NCBI GenBank assembly: GCA_032622095.1
Contig: CP136066.1
Span: 232,072,961-232,136,960, forward strand
DNA length: 64,000 nt
Origin: Siphonodentalium dalli
Lineage: Eukaryota > Mollusca > Scaphopoda > Gadilida > Siphonodentaliidae
Direction: 5' to 3'
Of this stretch, positions 28,901-41,941 are shown piece by piece (positions within the stretch are counted from its first letter, which is position 1; every line of letters begins with the position of its first letter). The position numbers and the translations under genes were made by a program. The notes under the pieces are model-generated. The model was not told the DNA's origin. It made no database searches and saw nothing but the letters and a program-made list of their open reading frames with translations.

Positions 28901-30840
28901 CAGTACGACCTGTAGCCCGTGCTAATGGATTGAATTTTTAAATGCAAGATGGCCACTGGTGGCCATGTTTTTTGTCCGAATGACCCCAAAATGACTCGTT
29001 CCCATCTGCATTCCAGTTTCAACAGCCATGACAAATTTTATGATGATCGGACCAAAGGTACGACCTGTAGCCCGTGCTAAAGGATTTAGTCATACAAAGA
29101 GTAAAATCCAAATTGGCTGCTGGCGGCCATGTTATTTGCCCGAATGACCCAAAAATGACTCGTTCCCATCTACATGTCATTGTTAACATCCATTACTAAT
29201 TTTATGATGATCGGACTAAAGGTACGACCTGTAGCCCGTGCTAAAGGATTTAGTCATACAAAGAGTAAATTCCAAGATGGCTGCTGGCGGCCATGTTTTT
29301 GGGCCAAATGACCCCAAAATGACTCGTTCCCATCTACATGTCAATATTAACATCCATGACGATCAGACAAACAGTACGACCTGTAGCCCGTGCTAATGGA
29401 TTGAATTTTTAAATGCAAGATGGCCACTGGCGGCCATGTTTTTTGTCCGAATGACACCAAAATGACTCGTTCCCATCTGCATTCCAGTTTCAACAGCCAT
29501 GACAAATTTTATGATGATCGGACTAAAGGTACGACCTGTAGCCCGTGCTAAAGGATTTAGTCATACAAAGAGTAAAATCCAAGATGGCTGCTGGCGGCCA
29601 TGTTTTTGGGCCGAATGACCCCAAAATGACTCGTTCCCATCTACATGTCAATATTAACATCCATGACAAATTTCATAATGATCAGACGAACAGTGCGACC
29701 TGTGGCCCGTGCTAATGGATTGAATTTTGAAAACAAAGATTGCCACTGGCGGCCATGTTTTTTGTCCGAATGACCCCAAAATGACTCGTTCCCATCTACA
29801 TTCCAATTTCAACAGCCATGACAAATTTTATGATGGTCTGACTAAAGGTACGACCTGTAGCCCGTGCTAAAGGATTTAGTCATACAAAGAGTAAAATCCA
29901 AGATGGCTGCTGGCGGCCATGTTTTTTGGCCGAATGACCCCAAAATGACCTGTTCCCATCTACGTGTCATTATTAACATTCATGACAAATTTTAAGATGA
30001 TCAGACTAAAGGTACGACCTGTAGCCCGTGCTAAAGGATTTAGTCATACAAAGAGTAAAATCCAAGATGGCTGCTGGCGACCATGTTTTTTGGCCGAATG
30101 ACCCCAAAATTACTCGTTCCCATCTACATGTCATTGTTAACATCCATGACAAATTTTATGATGATAATAAGACTAAAGGTACGACCTGCAGCCCGTGCTA
30201 AAGAATTTAGTCATACAAAGAGTAAAATCCAAGATGGCTGCTGGCGGCCATGTTTTTTGCCCGAATAACCCAAAAATGACTCGTTCCCATCTACATGTCA
30301 TTGTTAACATCCATTACTAATTTTATGATGATCGGACGAAAGGTACGACCTGTAGCCGGTGCTAAAGGATTTAGTCATACAAAGAGTAAAATCAAAGATG
30401 CCTGCTGGCGGCCATGTTTTTTGGCCGAATGACCCCAAAATGACTCGTTCCCATCTACATGTCATTATTAACATTCTTGACAAATTTTATGATGATCAGA
30501 CTAAAAGTACGATCTGTAGCCCGTGCTAAAGAATTTAGTCATACAAAGAGTAAAATCCAAGATGGCTGCTGGCGGCCATGTTTTTGGGCCAAATGACCCC
30601 AAAATGACTCGTTCCCATCTAAATGTCAATATTAACATCCATGACAAATTTCATGACGATCAGACAAACAGTACGACCTGTAGCCCGTGCTAATGGATTG
30701 AATTTTTAAATGCAAGATGGCCACTGGCGGCCATGTTTTTTGTCCGAATGACCCCAAAATGACTCGTTCCCATCTACATGTCATTGTTAACATCCATTAC
30801 TAATTTTATGATGATCGGACTAAAGGTACGACCTGTAGCC
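22920..30840 (+). repeat. 2,746-bp tandem duplication plus 6,446-bp shifted copy
   Basis: About 22,920-25,665 is repeated at about 25,666-28,640 (shift 2,746; shared rarities 'gccatgttttagggcc' at 24,454 and 27,200, and 'gtagccggtgc'). About 21,700-24,400 is repeated at 28,146-30,840 (shift 6,446; shared 'ccactggtggcc' at 22,507 and 28,953). Since 6,446 is 2,746 plus 3,700, a nested or stepwise expansion is the simplest reading. Confidence 0.75.
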
Positions 30841-33800
30841 CGTGCTAAAGAATTTAGTCATACAAAGAGTAAAATCCAAGATGGCTGCTGGCGGCCATGT
30901 TTTTGGGCCAAATGACCCCAAAATGACTCGTTCCCATCTACATGTCAATATTAACATCCATGACAAATTTCATGACGATCAGACAAACAGTACGACCTGT
31001 AGCCCGTGCTAATGGATTGAATTTTTAAATGCAAGATGGCCACTGGCGGCCATGTTTTTTGTCCGAATGACACCAAAATGACTCGTTCCCATCTGCATTC
31101 CAGTTTCAACAGCCATGACAAATTTTATGATGATCGGACTAAAGGTACGACCTGTAGCCCGTGCTAAAGGATTTAGTCATACAAAGAGTAAAATCCAAGA
31201 TGGCTGCTGGCGTCCATGTTATTTGCCCGAATAACCCAAAAATGACTCGTTCCCATCTACATGTCATTGTTAACATCCATTACTAATTTTATGATGATCG
31301 GACTAAAGGTACGACCTGTAGCCCGTGCTAAAGAATTTAGTCATACAAAGAGTAAAATCCAAGATGGCTGCTGGCGGCCATGTTTTTGGGCCAAATGACC
31401 CCAAAATGACTCGTTCCCATCTACATGTCAATATTAACATCCATGACAAATTTCATGACGATCAGACAAACAGTACGACCTGTAGCCCGTGCTAATGGAT
31501 TGAATTTTTAAATGCAAGATGGCCACTGGCGGCCATGTTTTTTGTCCGAATGACACCAAAATGACTCGTTCCCATCTGCATTCCAGTTTCAACAGCCATG
31601 ACAAATTTTATGATGATCGGACTAAAGGTACGACCTGTAGCCCGTGCTAAAGGATTTAGTCATACAAAGAGTAAAATCCAAGATGGCTGCTGGCGGCCAT
31701 GTTATTTGCCCGAATAACCCAAAAATGACTCGTTCCCATCTACATGTCATTGTTAACATCCAATACTAATTTTATGATGATCGGACTAAAGGTACGACCT
31801 GTAGCCCGTGCTAAAGGATTTAGTCATACAAAGAGTAAAATCCAAGATGGCTGCTGGCGGCCATGTTTTTGGGCCAAATGACCCCAAAATGACTCGTTCC
31901 CATCTAAATGTCAATATTAACATCCATGACAAATTTCATGACGATCAGACAAACAGTACGACCTGTAGCCCGTGCTAATGGATTGAATTTTTAAATGCAA
32001 GATGGCCACTGGCGGCCATGTTTTTTGTCCGAATGACCCCAAAATGACTCGTTCCCCTCTGCATTCCAGTTTCAACAGCCATGACAAATTTTATGATGAT
32101 CGGACCAAAGGTACGACCTGTAGCCCGTGCTAAAGGATTTAGTCATACAAAGAGTAAAATCCAAGATGGCTGCTGGCGGCCATGTTATTTGCCCGAATGA
32201 CCCAAAAATGACTCGTTCCCATCTACATGTCATTGTTAACATCCATTACTAATTTTATGATGATCGGACTAAAGGTACGACCTGTAGCCCGTGCTAAAGG
32301 ATTTAGTCATACAAAGAGTAAAATCCAAGATGGCTGCTGGCGGCCATGTTTTTGGGCCAAATGACCCCAAAATGACTCGTTCCCATCTACATGTCAATAT
32401 TAACATCCATGACGATCAGACAAACAGTACGACCTGTAGCCCGTGCTAATGGATTGAATTTTTAAATGCAAGATGGCCACTGGCGGCCATGTTTTTTGTC
32501 CGAATGACACCAAAATGACTCGTTCCCATCTGCATTCCAGTTTCAACAGCCATGACAAATTTTATGATGATCGGACTAAAGGTACGACCTGTAGCCCGTG
32601 CTAAAGGATTTAGTCATACAAAGAGTAAAATCCAAGATGGCTGCTGGCGGCCATGTTTTTTTGCCCGAATAACCCAAAAATGACTCGTTCCCATCTACAT
32701 GTCATTGTTAACATCCATGACAAATTTTATGATGGTCTGACAAAAGGTACGACCTGTAGCCCGTGCTAAAGCATTTAGTCATACAAAGAGTAAAATCCAA
32801 GATGGCTGCTGGCGGCCATATTTTTTGGCCGAATGACCCCAAAATGACCTGTTCCCATCTACATGTCATTATTAACATTCATGACAAATTTTAAGATGAT
32901 CAGACTAAAGGTACGACCTGTAGCCCGTGCTAAAGGATTTAGTCATACAAAGAGTAAAATCCAAGATGGATGCTGGCGACCATGTTTTTTGGCCGAATGA
33001 CCCCAAAATTACTCGTTCCCATCTACATGTCATTGTTAACATCCATGACAAATTTTATGCTGATAATAAGACTAAAGGTACGACCTGCAGCCCGTGCTAA
33101 AGAATTTAGTCATACAAAGAGTAAAATCCAAGATGGCTGCTGGCGGCCATGTTTTTTGCCCGAATAACCCAAAAATGACTCGTTCCCATCTACATGTCAT
33201 TGTTAACATACATTACTAATTTTATGATGATCGGACTAAAGGTACGACCTGTAGCCCGTGCTAAAGGATTTAGTCATACAAAGAGTAAAATCAAAGATGC
33301 CTGCTGGCGGCCTTGTTTTTTGACCGAATGACCCCAAAATGACTCGTTCCCATCTACATGTCATTATTAACATTCTTGACAAATTTTATGATGATCAGAC
33401 TAAAAGTACGATCTGTAGCCCGTGCTAAAGAATTTAGTCATACAAAGAGTAAAATCCAAGATGGCTGCTGGCGGCCATGTTTTTGGGCCAAATGACCCCA
33501 AAATGACTCGTTCCCATCTACATGTCAATATTAACATCCATGACAAATTTCATGACGATCAGACAAACAGTACGACCTGTAGCCCGTGCTAATGGATTGA
33601 ATTTTTAAATGCAAGATGGCCACTGGCGGCCATGTTTTTTGTCCGAATGACCCCAAAATGACCCGTTCCCATCTGCATTCCAATTTCAACAGCCATGACA
33701 AATTTTATGATGATCGGACCAAAGGTACGACCTGTAGCCCGTGCTAAAGGATTTAGTCATACAAAGAGTAAAATCCAAGATGGCTGCTGGCGTCCATGTT

Positions 33801-34436
33801 ATTTGTCCGAATGACCCCAACATGACTCGTTCCCATCTACATTCCAATTTCAACAGCCATGACGAAATTTATGATGATCGGACTAAAGGTACGACCTGTA
33901 GCCCGTGCTAAAGGATTTAGTCATACAAAGAGTAAAATCAAAGATGCCTGCTGGCGGTCATGTTTTTTGGCCGAATGACCCCAAAATGACTCGTTCCCAT
34001 CTACATGTCATTATTAACATTCTTGACAAATTTTATGATGATCAGACTAAAAGTACGATATGTAGCCCGTGCTAAAGAATTTAGTCATACAAAGAGTAAA
34101 ATCCAAGATGGCTGCTGGCGGCCATGTTTTTGGGCCAAATGACCCCAAAATGACTCGTTCCCATCTACATGTCAATATTAACATCCATGACAAATTTCAT
34201 GACGATCAGACAAACATTACGACCTGTAGCCCGTGCTAATGGATTGAATTTTTAAATGCAAGATGGCCACTGGCGGCCATGTTTTTTGTCCGAATGACAC
34301 CAAAATGACTCGTTCCCATCTGCATTCCAGTTTCAACAGCCATGACAAATTTTATGATGATCGGACTAAAGGTACGACCTGTAGCCCGTGCTAAAGGATT
34401 TAGTCATACAAAGAGTAAAATCCAAGATGGCTGCTG
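30841..34436 (+). repeat. Satellite array, mixed monomers
   Basis: The same two monomer types continue without a long clean duplication that I could place. A 483-bp trimer repeats near 30,845 and 31,328. The rare change 'ggcgtccatgtta' occurs near 31,210 and 33,790. No gene is seen. Confidence 0.7.
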
Positions 34437-34934
34437 GCGGCCATGTTTTTGGGCCGAATGACCCCAAAATGACTCGTTCCCATCTACATGTCAATATTAA
34501 CATCCATGACAAATTTCATAATGATCAGACAAACAGTGCGACCTGTGGCCCGTGCTAATGGATTGAATTTTGAAAACAAAGATGGCCACTGGCGGCCATG
34601 TTTTTTGTCCGAATGACCCCAAAATGACTCGTTCCCATCTACATGTCATTATTAACATCCATTACTAATTTTATGATGATCGGACTAAAGGTACGACCTG
34701 TAGCCCGTGCTAAAGGATTTAGTCATACAAAGAGTAAAATCAAAGATGCCTGCTGGCGGCCATGTTTTTTGGCCGAATGACCCCAAAATGACTCTTTCCC
34801 ATCTACATGTCATTATTAACATTCTTGACAAATTTTATGATGATCAGACTAAAAGTGCGACCTGTGGCCCGTGCTAATGGATTGAATTTTGAAAACAAAG
34901 ATGGCCACTGGCGGCCAGGTTTTTTGTCCGAATG

Positions 34935-36630
34935 ACCCCAAAATGACTCGTTCCCATCTACATTCCAATTTCAACAGCCATGACAAATTTCAGGATTATC
35001 AGACTAAAGGTACGACCTGTAGCCCTTGCTAAAGGATTTAGTCATACAAAGAGTAAAATCCAAGATGGCTGCTGGTGGCCATGTTTTTTTGCCCGAATAA
35101 CCCAAAAATGACTCGTTCCCATCTACATGTCATTGTTAACATCCATTACTAATTTTATGATGATCGGACTAAAGGTACGACCTGTAGCCCGTGCTAAAGG
35201 ATTTAGTCATACAAAGAGTAAAATCCAAGATGGCTGCTGGCGGCCATGTTTTTTGGCCGAATGACCCCAAAATGACCTGTTCCCATCTACATGTCATTGT
35301 TAACATCCATTACTAATTTTATGATGATAATAAGACTAAAGGTACGACCTGCAGCCCGTGCTAAAGAATTTAGTCATACAAAGAGTAAAATCCAAGATGG
35401 CTGCTGGTGGCCATGTTTTTTGCCCGAATAACCCAAAAATGACTCGTTCCCATCTACATGTCATTGTTAACATCCATTACTAATTTTATGATGATCGGAC
35501 TAAAGGTACGACCTGTAGCCCGTGCTAAAGGATTTAGTCATACAAAGAGTAAAATCAAAGATGCCTGCTGGCGCCATGTTTTTTGGCCGAATGACCCCAA
35601 AATGACTCTTTCCCATCTACATGTCATTATTAACATTCTTGACAAATTTTATGATGATCAGACTAAAAGTACGATCTGTAGCCCGTGCTAAAGAATTTAG
35701 TCATACAAAGAGTAAAATCCAAGATGGCTGCTGGCGGCCATGTTTTTGGGCCAAATGACCCCAAAATGACTCGTTCCCATCTGCATTCCAATTTCAACAG
35801 CCATGACAAATTTCAGGATTATCAGACTAAAGGTACGACCTGTAGCCCTTGCTAAAGGATTTAGTCATACAAAGAGTAAAATCCAAGATGGCTGCTGGTG
35901 GCCATGTTTTTTTGCCCGAATAACCCAAAAATGACTCGTTCCCATCTACATGTCATTGTTAACATCCATTACTAATTTTATGATGATCGGACTAAAGGTA
36001 CGACCTGTAGCCCGTGCTAAAGGATTTAGTCATACAAAGAGTAAAATCCAAGATGGCTGCTGGCGGCCATGTTTTTTGGCCGAATGACCCCAAAATGACC
36101 TGTTCCCATCTACATGTCATTGTTAACATCCATTACTAATTTTATGATGATAATAAGACTAAAGGTACGACCTGCAGCCCGTGCTAAAGAATTTAGTCAT
36201 ACAAAGAGTAAAATCCAAGATGGCTGCTGGTGGCCATGTTTTTTGCCCGAATAACCCAAAAATGACTCGTTCCCATCTACATGTCATTGTTAACATCCAT
36301 TACTAATTTTATGATGATCGGACTAAAGGTACGACCTGTAGCCCGTGCTAAAGGATTTAGTCATACAAAGAGTAAAATCAAAGATGCCTGCTGGCGCCAT
36401 GTTTTTTGGCCGAATGACCCCAAAATGACTCTTTCCCATCTACATGTCATTATTAACATTCTTGACAAATTTTATGATGATCAGACTAAAAGTACGATCT
36501 GTAGCCCGTGCTAAAGAATTTAGTCATACAAAGAGTAAAATCCAAGATGGCTGCTGGCGGCCATGTTTTTGGGCCAAATGACCCCAAAATGACTCGTTCC
36601 CATCTGCATTCCAATTTCAACAGCCATGAC
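34935..36630 (+). repeat. 823-bp tandem duplication in satellite
   Basis: The stretch from about 34,935 recurs 823 bp later. Shared rarities are 'gtagcccttgc' (35,025 and 35,848), 'ctggtggccatg' (35,073 and 35,896) and 'gctggcgccatg' (about 35,568 and 36,391). It sits in the right-hand segment that resembles the left end of the window. Confidence 0.75.
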
Positions 36631-39600
36631 AAATTTTATGATGATCGGACTAAAGGTACGACCTGTAGCCCGTGCTAAAGGATTTAGTCATACAAAGAGT
36701 AAAATCAAAGATTCCTGCTGGCGGTCATGTTTTTTGACCGAATGACCCCAAAATGACTCGTTCCCATCTACATGTCATTGTTAACATCCATTACTAATTT
36801 TATGATGATTGGACTACAGGTACGACCTGTAGCCCGTGCTAAAGGATTTAGTCATACAAAGAGTAAAATCAAAGATTCCTGCTGGCGGCCATGTTTTTTG
36901 ACCGAATGACCCCAAAATGACTCGTTCCCATCTACATGTCATTGTTAACATCCATTACTAATTTTATGATGATCAGACTAAAAGTACGATCTGTAGCCCG
37001 TGCTAAAGAATTTAGTCATACAAAGAGTAAAATCCAAGATGGCTGCTGGCGGCCATGTTTTTGGGCCAAATGACCCCAAAATGACTCGTTCCCATCTACA
37101 TGTCAATATTAACATCCATGACAAATTTCATGACGATCAGACAAACAGTACGACCTGTAGCCCGTGCTAATGGATTGAATTTTTAAATGCAAGATGGCCA
37201 CTGGCGGCCATGTTTTTTGTCCGAATGACACCAAAATGACTCGTTCCCATCTCCATTCCAGTTTCAACAGCCATGACAAATTTTATGATAATCTGACTAA
37301 AGGTACGACCTGTAGCCCGTGCTAAAGGATTTAGTCATACAAAGAGTAAAATACAAGATGGCTGCTGGCGGCCATGTTTTTGGGCCGAATGACCCCAAAA
37401 TGACTCGTTCCCATCTACATGTCAATATTAACATCCATGACAAATTTCATAATGATCAGACGAACAGTGCGACCTGTGGCCCGTGCTAATGGGTTGAATT
37501 TTGAAAACAAAGATGGCCACTGGCGGCCATGTTTTTTGTCCGAATGACCCCAAAATGACTCGTTCCCATCTACATTCCAATTTCAACAGCCATGACAAAT
37601 TTCAGGATTATCAGACTAAAGGTACGACCTGTAGCCCGTGCTAAAGGATTTAGTCATACAAAGAGTAAAATCCAAGATGGCTGCTGGCGGCCATGTTTTT
37701 TGCCCGAATAACCCAAAAATGACTCGTTCCCATCTACATGTCATTGTTAACATCCATGACAAATTTTAGGATGGTCTGACTAAAGGTACGACCTGTAGCC
37801 CGTGCTAAAGGATTTAGACATGCAAAGAGTAAAATCGAAGATGGCTGCTGCGGCCATGTTTTTTGGCCGAATGACCCCAAAATAACCTGTTCCCATCTAC
37901 ATGTCATTGTTAACATCCATGACAAATTTTATGATGATAATAAGACTAAAGGTACGACCTGCAGCCCGTGCTAAAGAATTTAGTCATACAAAGAGTAAAA
38001 TCCAAGATGGCTGCTGGCGGCCATGTTTTTTGCCCGAATAACCCAAAAATGACTCGTTCCCATCTACATGTCATTGTTAACATCCATTACTAATTTTATG
38101 ATGATCGGACTAAAGGTACGACCTGTAGCCCGTGCTAAAGGATTTAGTCATACAAAGAGTAAAATCCAAGATGGCTGCTGGCGGCCATGTTTTTGGGCCA
38201 AATGACCCCAAAATGACTCGTTCCCATCTACATGTCAATATTAACATCCATGACAAATTTCATGACGATCAGACAAACAGTACGACCTGTAGCCCGTGCT
38301 AATGGATTGAATTTTTAAATGCAAGATGGCCACTGGCGGCCATGTTTTTTGTCCGAATGACCCCAAAATGACTCGTTCCCATCTGCATTCCAATTTCAAC
38401 AGCCATGACAAATTTTATGATGATCGGACCAAAGGTACGACCTGTAGCCCGTGCTAAAGGATTTAGTCATACAAAGAGTAATAACGATCAGACAAACAGT
38501 ACGACCTGTAGCCCGTGCTAATGGATTGAATTTTTAAATGCAAGATGGCCACTGGTGGCCATGTTTTTTGTCCGAATGACCCCAAAATGACTCGTTCCCA
38601 TCTGCATTCCAATTTCAACAGCCATGACAAATTTTATGATGATCGGACCAAAGGTACGACCTGTAGCCCGTGCTAAAGGATTTAGTCATACAAAGAGTAA
38701 AATCCAAGATGGCTGCTGGCGGCCATGTTATTTGCCCGAATAACCCAAAAATGACTCGTTCCCATCTACATGTCATTGTTAACATCCATTACTAATTTTA
38801 TGATGATTGGACTAAAGGTACGACCTGTAGCCCGTGCTAAAGGATTTAGTCATACAAAGAGTAAAATCCAAGATGGCTGCTGCGGCCATGCTTTTTTGAC
38901 CGAATGACCCCAAAATGACTCGTTCCCATCTACATGTCATTATTAACATTCTTGACAAATTTTATGATGATCAGACTAAAAGTACGATCTGTAGCCCGTG
39001 CTAAAGAATTTAGTCATACAAAGAGTAAAATCCAAGATGGCTGCTGGCGGCCATGTTTTTGGGCCAAATGACCCCAAAATGACTCGTTCCCATCTACATG
39101 TCAATATTAACATCCATGACAAATTTCATGACGATCAGACAAACAGTACGACCTGTAGCCCGTGCTAGTGGATTTAATTTTTAAATGCAAGATGGCCACT
39201 GGCGGCCATGTTTTTTGTCCGAATGACACCAAAATGACTCGTTCCCATCTGCATTCCAGTTTCAACAGCCATGACAAATTTTATGATGATCGGACTAAAG
39301 GTACGACCTGTAGCCCGTGCTAAAGGATTTAGTCATACAAAGAGTAAAATCCAAGATGGCTGCTGGCGGCCATGTTTTTGGGCCAAATGACCCCAAAATG
39401 ACTCGTTCCCATCTACATGTCAATATTAACATCCATGACAAATTTCATAATGATCAGACGAACAGTGCGACCTGTGGCCCGTGCTAATGGATTGAATTTT
39501 GAAAACAAAGATGGCCACTGGCGGCCAGGTTTTTTGTCCGAATGACCCCAAAATGACTCGTTCCCATCTACATTCCAATTTCAACAGCCATGACAAATTT

Positions 39601-40019
39601 CAGGATTATCAGACTAAAGGTACGACCTGTAGCCCGTGCTAAAGGATTTAGTCATACAAAGAGTAAAATCCAAGATGGCTGCTGGCGGCCATGTTTTTTG
39701 CCCGAATAACCCAAAAATGACTCGTTCCCATCTACATGTCATTGTTAACATCCATGACAAATTTTATGATGGTCTGACTAAAGGTACGACCTGTAGCCCG
39801 TGCTAAAGGATTTAGACATGCAAAGAGTAAAATCGAAGATGGCTGCTGGCGGCCATGTTTTTTGGCCGAATGACCCCAAAATTACTCGTTCCCATCTTCA
39901 TGTCAATATTAACATCCATGACAAATTTCATGACGATCAGACGAACAGTACGGCCTGTAGCCCGTGCTAATGGATTGAATTTTGAAATCTAAGATGGCCG
40001 CTGGCGGCCTTGTTTTGTT

Positions 40020-40204
40020 TCCGTTTGACCCCAAAATGAATCATTCCGGTACAAATGTTGATGTCAGCAGCTATGACAAATTTCATAATGATCCGATCAA
40101 AGGTACGACCTGTAGCCTCTATTGTTGACGCCTTACGCACACACGGACGACGGACGACAAAGCCATGGCAATAGCTCAAACTTTACAAAGTAAAGTTGAG
40201 CTAA
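40020..40204 (+). mobile_element. Right terminus of the satellite-bearing element
   Basis: The last monomer is diverged ('aatgaatcattccggt', 'gttgatgtcagcagctatg') and is followed by 'attgttgacg', 'acacacggacgacgg', 'caaagccatggcaa' and a hairpin at 40,172-40,203. The hairpin arms are TAGCTCAA-CTTTAC and its complement, with a one-base bulge. The same order of parts closes the compact element at 55,770-55,926. This marks 40,204 as the true right end of the element whose core is the giant array. The left end lies outside the window. The closing GAGCTAA would suit a Helitron-type CTRR end, but that is inference. Confidence 0.75.
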
Positions 40205-40769
40205 TAAACATGAATGCACATTTATTATTTTCTTGGGAAATTTCCCCCCTGCACAGTGCTTATTTGGGTCTGCAAGTTTATTAATTTTGAGGCTATGAAA
40301 ATTTAAATCAGCACAAACTCAAGATTTCTATATGATTCTGATACCAAATTGATGAGCAACTTTATGCATGTTCATGTTCAAGTATATGGCATACATGTGA
40401 ACATTTAAATATTGAATAAAACGCCACATAACACATATTATGTTGATTCCTATGCTTGACTTACATTTAATATAAAAAATAATTTGTTAACAATAGTTGA
40501 TGTTTTGCTCCGAGTTTCCCCTGTGCTGTTATTTGGGACTGCACTAGCTGTTATTAACTTTCAATGGAATTTTCCCCCTGCACTATTATTTGGGCCTGCA
40601 CTTTTATTTGGAGCCCGAGAGTACCGGTAGGAGCACTATCAACAGACATGGTGAGTGTGTATCTGTATACATCTCATATATATTTTGAAGACCTCTGTTT
40701 GTCTGTATGTTTGTTTGTCATTTATACAAATCTACGATTCTCGACCGATCGGGACGAAACTTGGTACGT
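40205..40769. other. AT-rich intergenic stretch, no gene seen
   Basis: No domain-bearing frame is present. A short motif with TTTCCCC, CTGCAC and TTATTTGGG recurs loosely near 40,241, 40,514 and 40,571, followed by a further TTATTTGG at 40,603; it is probably decayed tandem repeat. Confidence 0.5.
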
Positions 40770-41375
40770 GTGTGTAGTTTGACCAGGCGGTGGACGTTGT
40801 CGTATTGGCGAGCCTGTGTGGCGGCCGCTTCGCGCATGCGCAGACGAGATCTCGGAAACGGGTGGAGCTATTGACTTGAAATTTGCTATGTGAATGTATC
40901 TTGCCCCGGATACAAATTTTATCGGGTCGCCGAGCCCGTGCAACACCAGCTTCGCGCATGCGCAGACCAGATCTCGGAAACGGGTGGAGCTATCGACTTG
41001 AAATTCGGTATGTGAATGTATCTTGCCCCGGATACGAATTATATCGGGTCGCCGAGCCCGTGCGACGCCAGCTTCGCGCATGCGCAGACGAGATCTCGGA
41101 AACGGGTGGAGCTATCGACTTGAAATTTGCTATGTGAATGTATCTTGCCCCGGATACAAATTTTATTAGGACGTTGAGCCCGTGCGACGCCAGCTTCGCG
41201 CATGCGCAGACGAGATCTCGGAAACGGGTGGAGCTATCGACTTGAAATTTGGTATGTGAATGTATCTTGCCCCGGATACAAATTTTATCGGGTCGCCGAG
41301 CCCGTGCGACGCCAGATTCGCGCATGCGCAGACCATATCTCAGAAACGGGTGGAGCTATCGACTTGAAATTTGTT
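40770..41375 (+). repeat. 122-bp tandem repeat, ~5 units
   Basis: The box 'atcgggtcgccgagcccg' and its variant 'attaggacgttgagcccg' start at 40,921, 41,043, 41,165 and 41,287, exactly 122 bp apart, with a more diverged unit to the left. Each unit carries the CpG-rich near-palindrome 'cgcgcatgcgcaga', then 'tcggaaacgggtggagc' and 'gacttgaaatttg'. Both strands stay open for long stretches because 122-bp units shift frame; I treat the resulting 70-120-codon frames as chance. Confidence 0.9.
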
Positions 41376-41941
41376 TTTTTAATAGCGTCGGGCTCATCGG
41401 CTAGTGTATAATATACATGTATAGAGGTTATCACCACATATGTTAGGGGTACAGCTACTATTTACAAAAACAGTTGGGCGTACCTCCAGACATTGGGATG
41501 TATTCATCACAATACAAGTACGGTATAATGGCGGTATTATGGGTAAAATTCTTATAAAAAGTTAGTGACATCAATTTCGTACCAAGATTATAGCCAAATT
41601 TATGAAAATGTGGTATGTGAATAATAAAAAACATAGACTTAAGCATGAAGTTGGTTTGATCTTTCATCAATCTTAATGTATATTTCCAGTGTGTTTATCA
41701 AGTAATACTTTCCCCACAACACAAGTTGGCATTTTATGTCACTTCGGTCGAGGTAATTCAATATTTCTGAAGCTGGATAAAAAATATCAAAATCAAATAA
41801 ATAAAAACAATTTCCCAACCTACCTACCCTAATTTTTTCGCTCTGTTAGCGGAAACATACAATCTTTTTTTTTGGCCTTATCAAGGCGCTATAAACAAAA
41901 TAATCGGTGACTCGAAAATTAAGTGTAAAGACAATACAAAA
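41376..41941. other. AT-rich stretch, no gene seen
   Basis: It contains a T-run near 41,868 and no recognisable protein-coding frame. An exact or nearly exact copy lies 5,377 bp downstream, so it is part of the duplicated segment. Confidence 0.5.

Larger units (their letters stand above)
1..40133 (+). repeat. Giant satellite array, ~155/164-bp monomers
   Basis: The whole stretch is head-to-tail monomers, each starting at a GGCGGCCATG box. One type is about 164 bp and ends in GATTTAGTCATACAAAGAG plus CAAGATGGCTGCTG. The other is about 155 bp and ends in AATGGATTGAATTTT plus AAGATGGCCACTG. Variants also differ in the middle: 'cattgttaacatccattac', 'cattattaacattcttgac', 'caatattaacatccatgac', or 'cattccagtttcaacagcc'. 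There are roughly 250 monomers. The array is cut by the left window edge and ends on the right in diverged monomers. Short open frames of 60-80 codons recur because the monomers recur; they carry no domain and are not genes. The array is best read as the expanded core of the element seen complete at 53,754-55,926. Confidence 0.95.

Noticed and set aside
2762-39900. Many 60-80-codon frames beginning MFFGRMTPK or MSLLTS along the array
   Set aside because: They follow the monomer sequence, recur at the duplication shifts, have no domain and are broken in most monomers. They are repeat by-products.
1-40133. Centromere identity of the array
   Set aside because: Array size and monomer length would fit, but the element-type terminus and the mosaic structure give no positive evidence. 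Centromeric histone mapping would be needed.
40722-41411. Frames of 70-119 codons on both strands over the 122-bp repeat
   Set aside because: The same peptide appears in shifting frames because the unit is not a multiple of three; both strands are open at once; no domain.
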